Positions 7,012 to 15,726 of a stretch of 64,000 nt of DNA are shown piece after piece. Within the stretch, counting starts at the first letter, position 1; the number at the start of each line of letters is the position of its first letter. The stretch covers positions 1 through 64,000 of the forward strand of contig NZ_NFHE01000001.1 in the NCBI RefSeq assembly GCF_002161235.1. Reading direction: 5' to 3'. This stretch comes from Pseudoflavonifractor sp. An85. Lineage in GTDB: Bacteria > Bacillota > Clostridia > Oscillospirales > Oscillospiraceae. The notes below the pieces were generated by a model. The model was not told the DNA's origin. It was given only the letters and a program-made list of their open reading frames with translations, and searched no databases. The translations under genes were made by a program, and so were the position numbers.

Positions 7012-8910
7012 TTATTCCAGCTCGAACGCGCCGGTGTACAGCTGGTAGTACTTGCCCTTCTGGGCGATGAGGTCGTCGTGGCTGCCGCGCTCGATGATGC
7101 GGCCCTGCTCCAGCACCATGATGGCGTTGGAGTTCTTCACCGTGGACAGCCGGTGGGCGATGACAAACACGGTGCGGCCATACATCAGAGCATCCATGCC
7201 CTTTTGGACAATGGCCTCAGTGCGGGTGTCGATGGAGGAGGTAGCCTCGTCCAGAATCATCACCGGGGGATCGGCCACCGCAGCGCGGGCAATGGCCAAC
7301 AGCTGACGCTGACCCTGAGAGAGGTTGGCGCCGTTGCTGGTGAGCATGGTATTGTAGCCGTGGGGCAGCCGGGTGATGAAGTCGTGGGCGCCTGCCAGCT
7401 TGGCAGCGGCGATACACTCCTCGTCGGTGGCCTGCAGCTGACCGTAACGGATGTTGTCCATGACGGTGCCAGTGAACAGGTTGGTATCCTGGAGCACGAT
7501 GCCCAGGGAGCGGCGCAGGTCTGCCTTGCGAATGGTCATGATGTCAATGCCATCGTAGAGGATGCGGCCGTTGTGGATGTCGTAGAAACGGTTAATGAGG
7601 TTGGTGATGGTGGTTTTACCAGCACCGGTGGCACCTACGAAGGCCACCTTCTGGCCAGGCTTGGCAAAGAGGGAGATGTCGTGAAGGACGGTTTTCTGGG
7701 GTACATAGCCGAAGTCCACGTGCTCGAAGCGCACATCCCCGGTGAGGCGGGTGTAGTGGAAGGAGCCGTCCTCCTGGGGTACTTTCCAGGCCCAGACGTT
7801 GCTGCGGTAGGGGACCTCCTTCAAAGAGCCGTCCTGCTCTTCCTGGACGTTGACCAGGGTCACATTGCCCTCGTCCACCTCAGGCTCCTCGTCCATGAGC
7901 TCGAAGATGCGGTGAGCACCGGCCATACCCATGACCACCAGGTTGATTTGCTGGGACACCTGACCGATGGTACCGGTGAACTGTCGGGTCATGTTGAGAA
8001 AGGGAACGGCAATGCTGATGCTGAAGGCCATGCCGGAAAAGCTCAGGTTGGGGGCGTGGGTGATGAGGAGGATGCCGCCCACAATGGCCACCAGGGCATA
8101 GATGAAGTTGCCGGTGTTCATCAGAATGGGCATGAGGGTGTTGGCGTAGGTGTTGGCCTGCTTGGAATCGGACATGAGAGCGTCGTTGAGACGGTCAAAG
8201 TCGGCACAGGTTTCCGCCTCGTGGCAGAACACCTTGACCACCTTCTGGCCGTCCATCAGCTCTTCCACAAAGCCCTCCACTTTGCCCAGGGACTTCTGCT
8301 GCCGCTGGAAGAAGGAGGCGGACTTTCCGCCAATGGAGCGGGTGAACTTCACCATCACCAGGGAGCCCAGAAGAATGACCAGGCTCAGCCAGAAGCTGTA
8401 ATAGAGCATGATGACCAGCACGGCCAGAATGGTGACGATCATGGACAGCAGCTGAGGGAAGCTCTGGGCCACCATCTGGCGCAGGGTGTCGATGTCGTTG
8501 GTGTAGTGGCTCATGATGTCGCCGTGGTCATTGGTATCGAAGTAGCGCAGGGGCAGGTTCTGCATGCCGTCAAACATCTTTACACGCAGTTTTTTCAACA
8601 GACCCTGGGTGATGACCGCCATCAGCTGGGTCCAAACAATGGTGGAGATGAGGGCCAGGCCGTACATGGTGCCCAGAATGGCCACCAGGCGCAGGATCTC
8701 AGGGGCGGCAGCGGCCCAGTTACCAGTCTGCCAGTTGGTCTCGATGACCGCAATGATCTTCTGCATAAAGACGGTGGGCAAACTACCAACAATAGCGCTG
8801 AACAGGATACACACCAGAGAGACCGGCATAAGCACGGGGAAAAACTCAAAAAGGGTACGCAGCAGGCGGACAAAGGTGCCTTTGCGATTGATGGGTCCGT
8901 TAGGCTTCAT
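7012..8910 (-). CDS. ABC exporter subunit with the catalytically intact ATPase
   Basis: 632 residues: an N-terminal six-helix exporter domain and a C-terminal ATPase. Walker A GATGAGKTT is near residue 428, the signature is LSQGQRQ (Gly replaced by Gln), Walker B is VMILDEAT with catalytic Glu, and the H-loop is VIAHRLSTV. Between them lies an unusual insert with acidic stretches just before the nucleotide domain. It overlaps the upstream subunit gene by 11 nt, so the two are translated together. The pair matches heterodimeric multidrug-type exporters (BmrC/BmrD, YheI/YheH kind). Substrate unknown. Confidence 0.9.
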   Translation of the reverse strand: MKPNGPINRKGTFVRLLRTLFEFFPVLMPVSLVCILFSAIVGSLPTVFMQKIIAVIETNWQTGNWAAAAPEILRLVAILGTMYGLALISTIVWTQLMAVITQGLLKKLRVKMFDGMQNLPLRYFDTNDHGDIMSHYTNDIDTLRQMVAQSFPQLLSMIVTILAVLVIMLYYSFWLSLVILLGSLVMVKFTRSIGGKSASFFQRQQKSLGKVEGFVEELMDGQKVVKVFCHEAETCADFDRLNDALMSDSKQANTYANTLMPILMNTGNFIYALVAIVGGILLITHAPNLSFSGMAFSISIAVPFLNMTRQFTGTIGQVSQQINLVVMGMAGAHRIFELMDEEPEVDEGNVTLVNVQEEQDGSLKEVPYRSNVWAWKVPQEDGSFHYTRLTGDVRFEHVDFGYVPQKTVLHDISLFAKPGQKVAFVGATGAGKTTITNLINRFYDIHNGRILYDGIDIMTIRKADLRRSLGIVLQDTNLFTGTVMDNIRYGQLQATDEECIAAAKLAGAHDFITRLPHGYNTMLTSNGANLSQGQRQLLAIARAAVADPPVMILDEATSSIDTRTEAIVQKGMDALMYGRTVFVIAHRLSTVKNSNAIMVLEQGRIIERGSHDDLIAQKGKYYQLYTGAFELE

Positions 8911-10645
8911 CGTCTTGTCCTCCTTTGTTCTGAGACTCGTAAACTTCCTGGTAGATGGGGCTGGTCTTCATCAGCTCTTCGTGATTGCCCATAGCCACGA
9001 TGCGTCCGCCGTCCATGATGAGGATGCGGTCGGCGTCCTGCACCGAGGCCACGCGCTGAGCCACAATGATCTTGGTGGTGTCGGGGATGAACTCCCGGAA
9101 GGCCTTGCGGATGAGGGCATCGGTCTTGGTGTCCACGGCAGAGGTGGAGTCATCCAGAATGAGGATCTTGGGCTTTTTCAGAAGAGCCCGGGCGATACAC
9201 AGACGCTGCTTCTGGCCGCCGGAGACGTTGACGCCGCCACGCTCCAGGTAGGTGTCGTACATGTCGGGGAAGAGCTGGATAAACTCGTCGGCCTGGGCCA
9301 GACGGCAGGCCTCCATGATCCCCTCGTCGGTGGCATCCGGGTTACCCCAGCGCAGGTTTTCCTTGATGGTGCCGGAGAACAGCACATTCTTTTGCAGCAC
9401 CACGGACACGGCGTTGCGCAGACTATCCAAGTCGTAGTCCCGCACATCTACGCCGCCCACGCGCACGGTGCCCTGGGTGGCGTCGTACAGACGGGGGATG
9501 AGCTGGATGAGGGAGGACTTGGAGGAGCCGGTGCCGCCCAGAATACCCACCGTCTCGCCGGAGCGGATGTGCAGGTTGATCTGGGACAGAGCATCGCGCT
9601 CAGCGTCGGCAGAGTACTTGAAGTCCACGCCATCAAAGTCGATGGAGCCGTCCTTGACTTCCATCACGGCGTTGGCAGGGCTGGTAATGGTGCTGCGCTC
9701 CTGGAGCACCTCCACAATACGGTGAGCGGACTCAGCAGAAATGGTGATCATCACGAACACCATGGACAGCATCATCAAGCTCACCAGAATCTGAAAGCTA
9801 TACACAAACAAGGAGGACAGCTTGCCAACGGTGAGGGCCACGCCCTGAGTGCTAATGATGAAGTAGGCGCCCAGACCCAGGATGAGGCAGGTGGCAGAAT
9901 ACAGACAGAACTGCATGAGGGGAGAGTTAAAGGCCATGATGCGCTCAGCACGGGTGAAGTCCCGGCACACGTCCTCGGCGGCCACGGAGAATTTTTCCTT
10001 CTCAAAATCCTCTCGCACATAGGACTTTACCACCCGCATGGCCTGTACGTTTTCCTGGATGGAGTTGTTCAGGGTGTCGTACTTGCGGAACACCTTGACA
10101 AATAGGGGATGTACCTTGCAGATGATGATGGCCAGACCAATGGCCAGCACCGGGATGGTGAACAGGAAGATGAAGGCCATGGAGCCACCCATGATGTAGG
10201 CCATGATAAAGGAAAATACCAGCATCAGGGGGAAGCGAATGGCGCCCCGGATGATCATCATAAAGGCCATCTGCACGTTGGTCACGTCGGTGGTCATACG
10301 AGTGACCAGGGAAGAGGTGGAAAAGCGGTCAATGTTGGCAAAGGAGAAGTTCTGAATGTTGTAGAACATATCCCGGCGCAAATTTCGGGCATATCCGGCC
10401 GATGCGGATGCGGCGGTGGTGCCTGCGATTCGTCCGAAAAACAGGGAAAAGCCCGCCAACACCATGAGGATCACACCGTAGCGGATGATGGTGGACAGCT
10501 CACAGCCATGTTGGATTTCCCAAACCAGATTGGCCGTGAGGAAGGGGATGATGCATTCGATGATGACTTCCAGAGTGACAAACAGGGGGGTCAATAGCGC
10601 ATCTCGTTTGTACTCTCGAATGGATTTTGCCAGAAGTCTGATCAT
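8900..10645 (-). CDS. ABC exporter subunit with degenerate ATPase site
   Basis: 581 residues. The start MIRLLAKSI has AAGGAG upstream at 10645; the reading frame stays open through the leader up to 10915, but no ribosome site supports an earlier start. Six membrane helices precede an ATPase with a Walker A of GGTGSSKSS, signature VSGGQKQR, Walker B ILILDDSTS, and VAQRVAS in place of the H-loop histidine. Catalytic Glu is therefore Asp and the H-loop His is Gln, the usual picture for the inactive half of a heterodimeric exporter. It precedes and overlaps its partner gene. Confidence 0.9.
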   Translation of the reverse strand: MIRLLAKSIREYKRDALLTPLFVTLEVIIECIIPFLTANLVWEIQHGCELSTIIRYGVILMVLAGFSLFFGRIAGTTAASASAGYARNLRRDMFYNIQNFSFANIDRFSTSSLVTRMTTDVTNVQMAFMMIIRGAIRFPLMLVFSFIMAYIMGGSMAFIFLFTIPVLAIGLAIIICKVHPLFVKVFRKYDTLNNSIQENVQAMRVVKSYVREDFEKEKFSVAAEDVCRDFTRAERIMAFNSPLMQFCLYSATCLILGLGAYFIISTQGVALTVGKLSSLFVYSFQILVSLMMLSMVFVMITISAESAHRIVEVLQERSTITSPANAVMEVKDGSIDFDGVDFKYSADAERDALSQINLHIRSGETVGILGGTGSSKSSLIQLIPRLYDATQGTVRVGGVDVRDYDLDSLRNAVSVVLQKNVLFSGTIKENLRWGNPDATDEGIMEACRLAQADEFIQLFPDMYDTYLERGGVNVSGGQKQRLCIARALLKKPKILILDDSTSAVDTKTDALIRKAFREFIPDTTKIIVAQRVASVQDADRILIMDGGRIVAMGNHEELMKTSPIYQEVYESQNKGGQDDEA

Positions 10646-10886
10646 ACTCCGATTCTCCTTTGCTTCAAAATTTTGCTTATTTACAAACACGTAATCCAGT
10701 ATACACATTTTATAAATAATATGGAAGCGGCAACTCCCACAAAAAACCGTAGTATATTCTGGAATCCATGCGAATTTCATCTGAAAAAGAGAGCAGTCCG
10801 CACTTATGTGCGGACTGCTCAGCTCTTTGGTTCGAAACATGGAGGAAGGAGATTTGCACGAGTTAGCTTTCGCTAACTGTAAAGAT
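10646..10886 (-). promoter_or_regulatory. Attenuator-like leader of the ABC exporter operon
   Basis: The transcript from the promoter at 10915-10887 would be about 235 nt before the first gene. It opens with a hairpin of 7 bp closed by a GAAA tetraloop (10878-10861). A 13-bp perfect stem (gagcagtccgcac / gtgcggactgctc, 10820-10791) followed by a T-rich run then acts as an intrinsic terminator. A reading frame with no stop crosses the region in frame with the exporter gene but lacks a ribosome site. Premature termination controlled by a drug, ribosome stalling or a ligand is inferred. Confidence 0.6.
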
Positions 10887-10915
10887 AATATACCACTGGG
10901 GTAGGAAATTGTCAA
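10887..10915 (-). promoter_or_regulatory. Sigma-A promoter of the ABC exporter operon
   Basis: Minus-strand TTGACA (10915-10910), 17-nt spacer, TATATT (10892-10887). Confidence 0.85.
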
Positions 10916-10959
10916 GGGCTTTTTTCATAAAAAAGCGGCTGGATTATGTTGGGAAAGCC

Positions 10960-10988
10960 TTGAAAAGAGGAGAATACCATGGTATACT
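10960..10988 (+). promoter_or_regulatory. Sigma-A promoter of yebC
   Basis: TTGAAA at 10960-10965, 17-nt spacer, TATACT at 10983-10988, divergent from the exporter promoter 45 nt away. Confidence 0.8.
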
Positions 10989-11062
10989 AACCTGTAAACG
11001 TGTTTCGCACCCCATCAAACGGGGCAATTAGGAATTTATAGAACGAAGGGAACGATTTTTTC

Positions 11063-11791
11063 ATGTCCGGACATTCCAAGTGGCATAACATTCAAAAGAC
11101 CAAGGGCGCGGCAGATGCCAAGCGCTCTCAGACCTTTACCAAGATCGCCCGTGAGCTGATCGTGGCCGTGAAGACCGGCGGCAGCGGCGACCCCAACAAC
11201 AACTCCCGTCTGGCCACCGTCATTGCCAAGGCCAGAGCGGCCAACATGCCCAACGACAACATCAAGCGCACCATTGAGAAGGCCCTGGGCTCCGGCAACT
11301 CCAACGACTACGAGGCCATCACCTATGAGGGATACGGTCCCTGCGGCGTGGCTGTCATCGTGGAGGCCCTCACCGACAACCGCAACCGCACCGCTTCCGA
11401 GGTGCGCCACTACTTCGACAAGTTCGGCGGCAACCTGGGTGCCACCGGCTGTGTGTCCTGGTCCTTTGACCAGAAGGGCGTGCTCATCATCGAGCGGGAG
11501 GACCTGGATGAGGACACCGTGATGATGGACGCTCTGGACTGCGGCGCTGCCGATTTCGAGCCCGAAGAGGAGTGCTTCACCATCTACACCGATCCCGACT
11601 CCTTCGCCACCGTGGTGGCTGCCATGGAGGAGAAGGGCTACACCTTCGCCTCTGCCAAGGTGGAGATGGTGCCCCAGAACTACGTCACCCTCACCGATGC
11701 CAAGGACATCCAGAACATGGAGAAGATGATCGACATCATGGAGGACAACGACGACATCCAGAACATCTACCACAACTGGGATCAGGAATAA
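11063..11791 (+). CDS. yebC: YebC/PmpR (TACO1) family protein
   Basis: 242 residues, the normal length. The N-terminus MSGHSKWHNIQKTKG and the ARAANMPNDNIKR segment are hallmarks of this family. Members have been described as transcriptional regulators and, more recently, as ribosome-associated factors that help translate proline-rich stretches; the sequence cannot distinguish these roles. The gene is monocistronic with its own promoter and terminator. The ribosome site before the start (aaggga) is weak and rather far. Confidence 0.95.
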   Translation: MSGHSKWHNIQKTKGAADAKRSQTFTKIARELIVAVKTGGSGDPNNNSRLATVIAKARAANMPNDNIKRTIEKALGSGNSNDYEAITYEGYGPCGVAVIVEALTDNRNRTASEVRHYFDKFGGNLGATGCVSWSFDQKGVLIIEREDLDEDTVMMDALDCGAADFEPEEECFTIYTDPDSFATVVAAMEEKGYTFASAKVEMVPQNYVTLTDAKDIQNMEKMIDIMEDNDDIQNIYHNWDQE

Positions 11792-11800
11792 GAATGTCAA

Positions 11801-11832
11801 CGCCCCCTCCGGCGCAGCCGGAGGGGGCGTAT
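11801..11832 (+). terminator. Terminator after yebC
   Basis: A perfect 12-bp GC-rich stem (11801-11812 / 11818-11829) with a 5-nt loop, followed by a T-rich but interrupted tail. It may also stop leftward transcription from proC poorly. Confidence 0.75.
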
Positions 11833-11837
11833 TTGAT

Positions 11838-12653
11838 TTATTGTTTGCCCAACTGCTTGTTCTTTTCATAGGCAGCCAGCACAGCCTGGATGGCAGCGTG
11901 GCGCAGGCCATTGGCCTCCAAAGCGGCCACACCGGCAATGGTGGACCCGCCGGGGGAGCACACGGCGTCTTTCAGCGCGCCGGGGTGTTGGCCCGTCTCC
12001 AGCACCATGGCCGCAGCCCCCAGCATCATCTGGGCGGCGTACTCCATGGCCTGCTTGCGGGGAAGACCCACCATTACTCCGCCGTCGGCCAGAGCTTCAA
12101 TGAAGGGGTAGACAAAGGCGGGGCCGCATCCAGCCACCGAGGTAAAGGCGTCCATGTTGGCCTCATCCACCAGATCCACTCGACCGGAGCGGGAGAGAAT
12201 CGCTTGGACGGCCTGGACGTGTTCCTGAGAAGCAGAGGGATCGGCGCACAGGGCGGACATGCCCTGTCCAATCTCTACACAGGTATTGGGCATCAGCCGT
12301 AGCAGGGGCGTGGTTTGAGCCTGAGCGGGGAGGAAGGAGCGCAAGGTGTCCAGGGTCACCCCGGCAGCCACCGAGATGAGCACCTTACCTTGGGACTGCT
12401 CCAATACAGGGGCCAACTCAGCCAGCACAGGTGAGAGCAGGTAGGGCTTGACGCACAGGAAAATGTAATCGGCCTCTTGGATAGCCTGCCCGTTGTCCTG
12501 GGCCACCCGGCAGCCCAGCTCCTGGGCCAGAGCTTCCGCTTTGGCCAGGGTGCGGTTGGCTAACATCACCTGCTGGGGGTCCAGACTGCGGCAGGCCGCC
12601 CGGGCCAGGGCAGAGCCCATGTTGCCGCAGCCGATAAACGCAACTTGATGCAT
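11838..12653 (-). CDS. proC: Pyrroline-5-carboxylate reductase
   Basis: 271 residues. The N-terminal nucleotide-binding motif VAFIGCGNMGSALA is followed by a Rossmann domain (CVKPYLL), and the C-terminal helical domain carries the family signature region AVCSPGGSTIAG. It makes proline from 1-pyrroline-5-carboxylate using NAD(P)H in the cytoplasm. AAGGAGG lies 8 nt before the start. It begins 15 nt after leuA ends, so it should be transcribed from the leucine-responsive T-box leader. Confidence 0.95.
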   Translation of the reverse strand: MHQVAFIGCGNMGSALARAACRSLDPQQVMLANRTLAKAEALAQELGCRVAQDNGQAIQEADYIFLCVKPYLLSPVLAELAPVLEQSQGKVLISVAAGVTLDTLRSFLPAQAQTTPLLRLMPNTCVEIGQGMSALCADPSASQEHVQAVQAILSRSGRVDLVDEANMDAFTSVAGCGPAFVYPFIEALADGGVMVGLPRKQAMEYAAQMMLGAAAMVLETGQHPGALKDAVCSPGGSTIAGVAALEANGLRHAAIQAVLAAYEKNKQLGKQ

Positions 12654-12668
12654 GGGGAGATCCTCCTT

Positions 12669-14366
12669 TTAATCACGCAGATAACGATTGATGGCGCAGA
12701 GAATGGCCCGCAGAGAGGCCCGGTTGATGTTGTGGCTCTTGCCCACACCGAACACATCCTGACCGTTGGGGGCCTTCAAATGGATGTAACACACGGCCTG
12801 GGTGTCCGAGCCGGAGGAGATGGCGTGTTCCTTGTAGTCTACGAACTGATAGCCGTCGATGGGGGCCACAGGCAGATTGTGCAGGGCGTTGAAGAAGGCG
12901 TCGATGGGGCCGTTGCCCTCACCCCAGACTTCCATGCTTTGACCTTTGTAGCTTACCTCGCCCTCGAAGGTCACCCAGCTGGCATCGCCATGGCGGGCAT
13001 CCTCCTGGAAGCTGTGGCGCTCCAGCTGATAGGTCTTGGGCACGGACAGATACTCCTGGTCGAAGAGGTGGAAAATCTGCTCGGGCTTGAGCTCTTTGCC
13101 CACCCGGTCGGACTCCTTTTGCACCACTGCGCCAAACTCCGCGTGCATGGCCTTGGGCAGGTCATAGCCGAAGCTCTGCTGCATGACAAAGGCGGCGCCG
13201 CCCTTGCCGGACTGGGAGTTGATGCGGATGATGGGTTCATATTCTCTCCCCACATCCGCGGGGTCAATGGGCAGATAGGGCACTTCCCACATGTCGGTGC
13301 CGCTGTCCTGCATGTAGTGATAGCCTTTGTTGATGGCGTCCTGGTGGCTGCCGGAGAAGGCGGTGAACACCAGCTCGCCCACGTAGGGCTGACGCTCGCC
13401 AATCTTCATCTTGGTGCAGCGCTCGTACATGTCCCGGATTTTGTTGATGTTGTGGAAGTCCAGCTGGGGGTCGATGCCCTGGGTCCACATGTTCATGGCC
13501 AGGGTAACCATGTCCACGTTGCCGGTGCGCTCGCCGTTGCCGAATAGGGTGGCCTCCACGCGGTCAGCCCCAGCCAGCAGGCCCAACTCGGTGGTGGCCA
13601 CGCCAGTACCCCGGTCGTTATGGGGATGCAGGGAGATGATGGCCCGTTCCCGGCCAGGCAGATTACGGATGAAGTACTCCAGCATGTCGGCAAACTGGTT
13701 GGGCATGCAGTTTTCCACGGTGGTGGGCAGGTTCAAAATGACGGGATTTTCTGCCGTGGCGTGGAGGTGGTCCAGCACAGCGGCGCAGATTTCCACGGCA
13801 TAGTCCATCTCAGTGCCCATGAAGGACTCGGGGGAGTACTCAAAGCGCAGGTTGGTGCCCCCCTCAATGACGGGCTGGGCCATTTCATAAATGAGGTCGG
13901 CGGCGTCCGTGGCAATTTTGGTGATGCCTGCGCAGTCCATGCCGAACACCACCTTGCGCTGCAAGGTGGAGGTGGAGTTATAGAAGTGGAGAATCACATT
14001 CTTGGCCCCACGGATGGCCTCAAAAGTGCGGCGGATCAGGTGCTCCCGGGCTTGCACCAGCACCTGAATGGTGACATCATCGGGAATGTGGCCACCCTCA
14101 ATGAGTTCCCGGCAGATTTCGTATTCCGTCTCAGAAGCGGAGGGAAAGCCAATTTCGATTTCTTTCACGCCGATGTCCAGCAGGGTGTGGAAGTATTCCA
14201 GCTTTTCCTGCAGGTTCATGGGGTCAATGAGGGCCTGGTTTCCGTCTCGCAGATCCACTGAGCACCACACCGGGGCATGGGTCAGCACCTTGTCCGGCCA
14301 GGTGCGGTTGGTGATGGGTTGAGGCTGGAAGGGGATATACTTTTGAAAACCTGGTTTCAAATTCAT
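12669..14366 (-). CDS. leuA: 2-isopropylmalate synthase (LeuA type 2)
   Basis: 565 residues, of the longer LeuA2 subfamily. The catalytic DLRDGNQALIDPMN loop near residue 39, the metal-binding HPHNDRGTG segment, and a C-terminal LeuA regulatory domain (about residues 440-565) ending IHLKAPNGQD... are visible. It condenses acetyl-CoA and 2-oxoisovalerate, the committed step of leucine synthesis. The ribosome site AGGAGG precedes the ATG. It is first in an operon with proC, downstream of a Leu T-box. leuB and leuCD are not in this window. Confidence 0.95.
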   Translation of the reverse strand: MNLKPGFQKYIPFQPQPITNRTWPDKVLTHAPVWCSVDLRDGNQALIDPMNLQEKLEYFHTLLDIGVKEIEIGFPSASETEYEICRELIEGGHIPDDVTIQVLVQAREHLIRRTFEAIRGAKNVILHFYNSTSTLQRKVVFGMDCAGITKIATDAADLIYEMAQPVIEGGTNLRFEYSPESFMGTEMDYAVEICAAVLDHLHATAENPVILNLPTTVENCMPNQFADMLEYFIRNLPGRERAIISLHPHNDRGTGVATTELGLLAGADRVEATLFGNGERTGNVDMVTLAMNMWTQGIDPQLDFHNINKIRDMYERCTKMKIGERQPYVGELVFTAFSGSHQDAINKGYHYMQDSGTDMWEVPYLPIDPADVGREYEPIIRINSQSGKGGAAFVMQQSFGYDLPKAMHAEFGAVVQKESDRVGKELKPEQIFHLFDQEYLSVPKTYQLERHSFQEDARHGDASWVTFEGEVSYKGQSMEVWGEGNGPIDAFFNALHNLPVAPIDGYQFVDYKEHAISSGSDTQAVCYIHLKAPNGQDVFGVGKSHNINRASLRAILCAINRYLRD

Positions 14367-14399
14367 GGGGAAGTTCCTCCTTTGAACAGCTCGTGGTAT

Positions 14400-14662
14400 G
14401 AGAAAAGCCCCCGACGCAAAATGTCAGGGGCGTAAAATACGCGGTACCACCCTAATTCCGTCCACAGTTACCTGTGTACGCTCACGACCTCCAACAAGGC
14501 CTTGACCTGTAACGGGATCACCCGTCCGTCCTTACTGCACAAAGGGTTCAGAACGGCGGCTCCGGGTCCAGTATACACGCAGGGACATCCACCGGTTTGC
14601 ACCACCCACCGGCTCTCTGAAGAAGGTCTTCTGCGTCTTCTTCCCATCGTAGCCTTTGACTT
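14400..14662 (-). promoter_or_regulatory. T-box leader, leucine specifier (CUG)
   Basis: Read on the minus strand. Stem I contains agagagccggtgggtggtg, the specifier CTG at 14571-14569 sits nine bases before the end of cggag, the T-box tagggtggtaccgcgt is at 14454-14439, and a terminator hairpin with a T tail lies at 14431-14403. The TGGT bulge fits a tRNA with discriminator A, as expected for tRNA-Leu. Uncharged tRNA-Leu should permit read-through into leuA-proC. Confidence 0.93.
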
Positions 14663-14668
14663 GATGAT

Positions 14669-14697
14669 ATTTTAGCGTAACAAAGCGTGTTTGTCAA
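14669..14697 (-). promoter_or_regulatory. Sigma-A promoter of the leuA T-box
   Basis: Minus-strand TTGACA (14697-14692), 17-nt spacer, TAAAAT (14674-14669). Confidence 0.85.
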
Positions 14698-14743
14698 GGA
14701 ACAAAGGTGGGGGAAAATGGTTGGAGAAATTGCCAAATAAGAC

Positions 14744-14772
14744 TTGACAGAATGGGAAGCCTATGGTAAGAT
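14744..14772 (+). promoter_or_regulatory. Sigma-A promoter of the tRNA-Ser pair
   Basis: TTGACA at 14744-14749, 17-nt spacer, TAAGAT at 14767-14772, 32 nt before the first tRNA. Confidence 0.8.
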
Positions 14773-14804
14773 AACTCTTGCATTTGGGCTGCAAGCTCCT
14801 TTAT

Positions 14805-14891
14805 GGAGAGGTGTCCGAGTGGTTTAAGGAGCTAGTCTTGAAAACTAGTGACTCGAAAGGGCCGTGGGTTCGAATCCCACCCTCTCCGCCA
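14805..14891 (+). tRNA. tRNA-Ser (UGA anticodon)
   Basis: A cloverleaf with ggagagg/cctctcc acceptor stem, long class II variable arm, the TTCGAATCC T-loop and encoded CCA. The anticodon loop cttgaaa gives anticodon TGA. Confidence 0.97.
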
Positions 14892-14917
14892 ATTTTATAT
14901 TTACTTTTATTCGGTCT

Positions 14918-15009
14918 GCGGAAGTACCCAAGAGGCCGAAGGGGCTCCCCTGCTAAGGGAGTAGGCGGTCTAAAGCCGCGCGAGGGTTCAAATCCCTCCT
15001 TCCGCGCCA
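14918..15009 (+). tRNA. tRNA-Ser (GCU anticodon)
   Basis: Acceptor stem gcggaag/cttccgc, long variable arm, TTCAAATCC T-loop and encoded CCA. The loop ctgctaa gives anticodon GCT. It lies 26 nt after the first tRNA-Ser and shares its promoter. Confidence 0.97.
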
Positions 15010-15053
15010 GAAAAGGATCTTGATGCTTAATTGCATTTAAGATCCTTTTCTTT
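15010..15053 (+). terminator. Terminator after the tRNA genes
   Basis: Stem agaaaaggatctt / aagatccttttct followed by TTTT. Confidence 0.85.
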
Positions 15054-15096
15054 TACAAGTAGCTCTGTTAGATTCTATGGGAATGGGGAACAGCCT

Positions 15097-15666
15097 GTGA
15101 AATGTGTGACGAAACTTCCCGCTGGTTACGGTGAAATTCTGTCCATTGATATACAAAAGGACAAAAAATTAGCATTGCTGGTCAATGGGTTTGGGCTGGT
15201 GATCTTGATTGTGTTGGTCGCTATCGGCAATCTGCTAGTTCCCATTACCACGATATTCCTTGGCATGAACCTGCTTCTTATGTCGGTGGGGACGGTGGTC
15301 TACATCGTCTTGCATGAACTGGTGCATGGTATGTGCATGAAGTATTTTGGTTCTCGCACCGTGAAGTACGGCTTTACTGGGCTGTATGCCTATGCCGGGA
15401 GCCAAGACTATTTTGAAAAACGTGCCTATCTCATCATTGCGCTGGCCCCTGTGGTAGTCTTGGGGGCAGTATTGCTGGTTCTCAACTCTGTGGTGGGCAT
15501 CCAGCATTTTTGGGGGATTTACTTCATCCAGATCGCCAACTTATCCGGGGCAGCGGGAGATCTGTATGTCACCTATCTGTTTTCCAGATTGCCCAGCGAT
15601 ATCCTGGTGCAGGATGTCGGAGTGTCCATGGTGGTGTATCACCACAGCGTAAATCATATAGAGTAA
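15097..15666 (+). CDS. DUF3267-type membrane zincin
   Basis: 189 residues if started at GTG 15097. Membrane segments occur near residues 28-50 and 50-75, then the zinc-protease motif HELVHG near residue 80, with further hydrophobic stretches (IIALAPVVVLGAVLLVL, IYFIQIANLSGAAGDLY). The layout matches DUF3267 putative membrane metalloproteases, which often act in intramembrane or near-membrane proteolysis; the substrate is unknown. The reading frame is open back to 15031, but that part overlaps the tRNA terminator, so GTG 15097 or 15106 is preferred. The start is uncertain because the ribosome site (ggggaa) is modest. Confidence 0.75.
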   Translation: MKCVTKLPAGYGEILSIDIQKDKKLALLVNGFGLVILIVLVAIGNLLVPITTIFLGMNLLLMSVGTVVYIVLHELVHGMCMKYFGSRTVKYGFTGLYAYAGSQDYFEKRAYLIIALAPVVVLGAVLLVLNSVVGIQHFWGIYFIQIANLSGAAGDLYVTYLFSRLPSDILVQDVGVSMVVYHHSVNHIE

Positions 15667-15673
15667 TCTACAT

Positions 15674-15715
15674 AAAAAGCCCTCTGTCAACCGGAAGCTT
15701 GACAGAGGGCTTTTT
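15674..15715. terminator. Bidirectional terminator
   Basis: A 17-bp stem (aaaaagccctctgtcaa / ttgacagagggcttttt) lies between the zincin gene and the convergent miniprotein gene. Confidence 0.9.
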
Positions 15716-15726
15716 GGATTGTGAAA

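Noticed and set aside
6982-8994. A 670-codon plus-strand frame opposite the ABC exporter gene
   Set aside because: It is the complement of a clear exporter with all ATPase motifs. Its translation is low-complexity (Gly/His/Val-rich) without domains, typical of an antisense shadow in GC-rich DNA.
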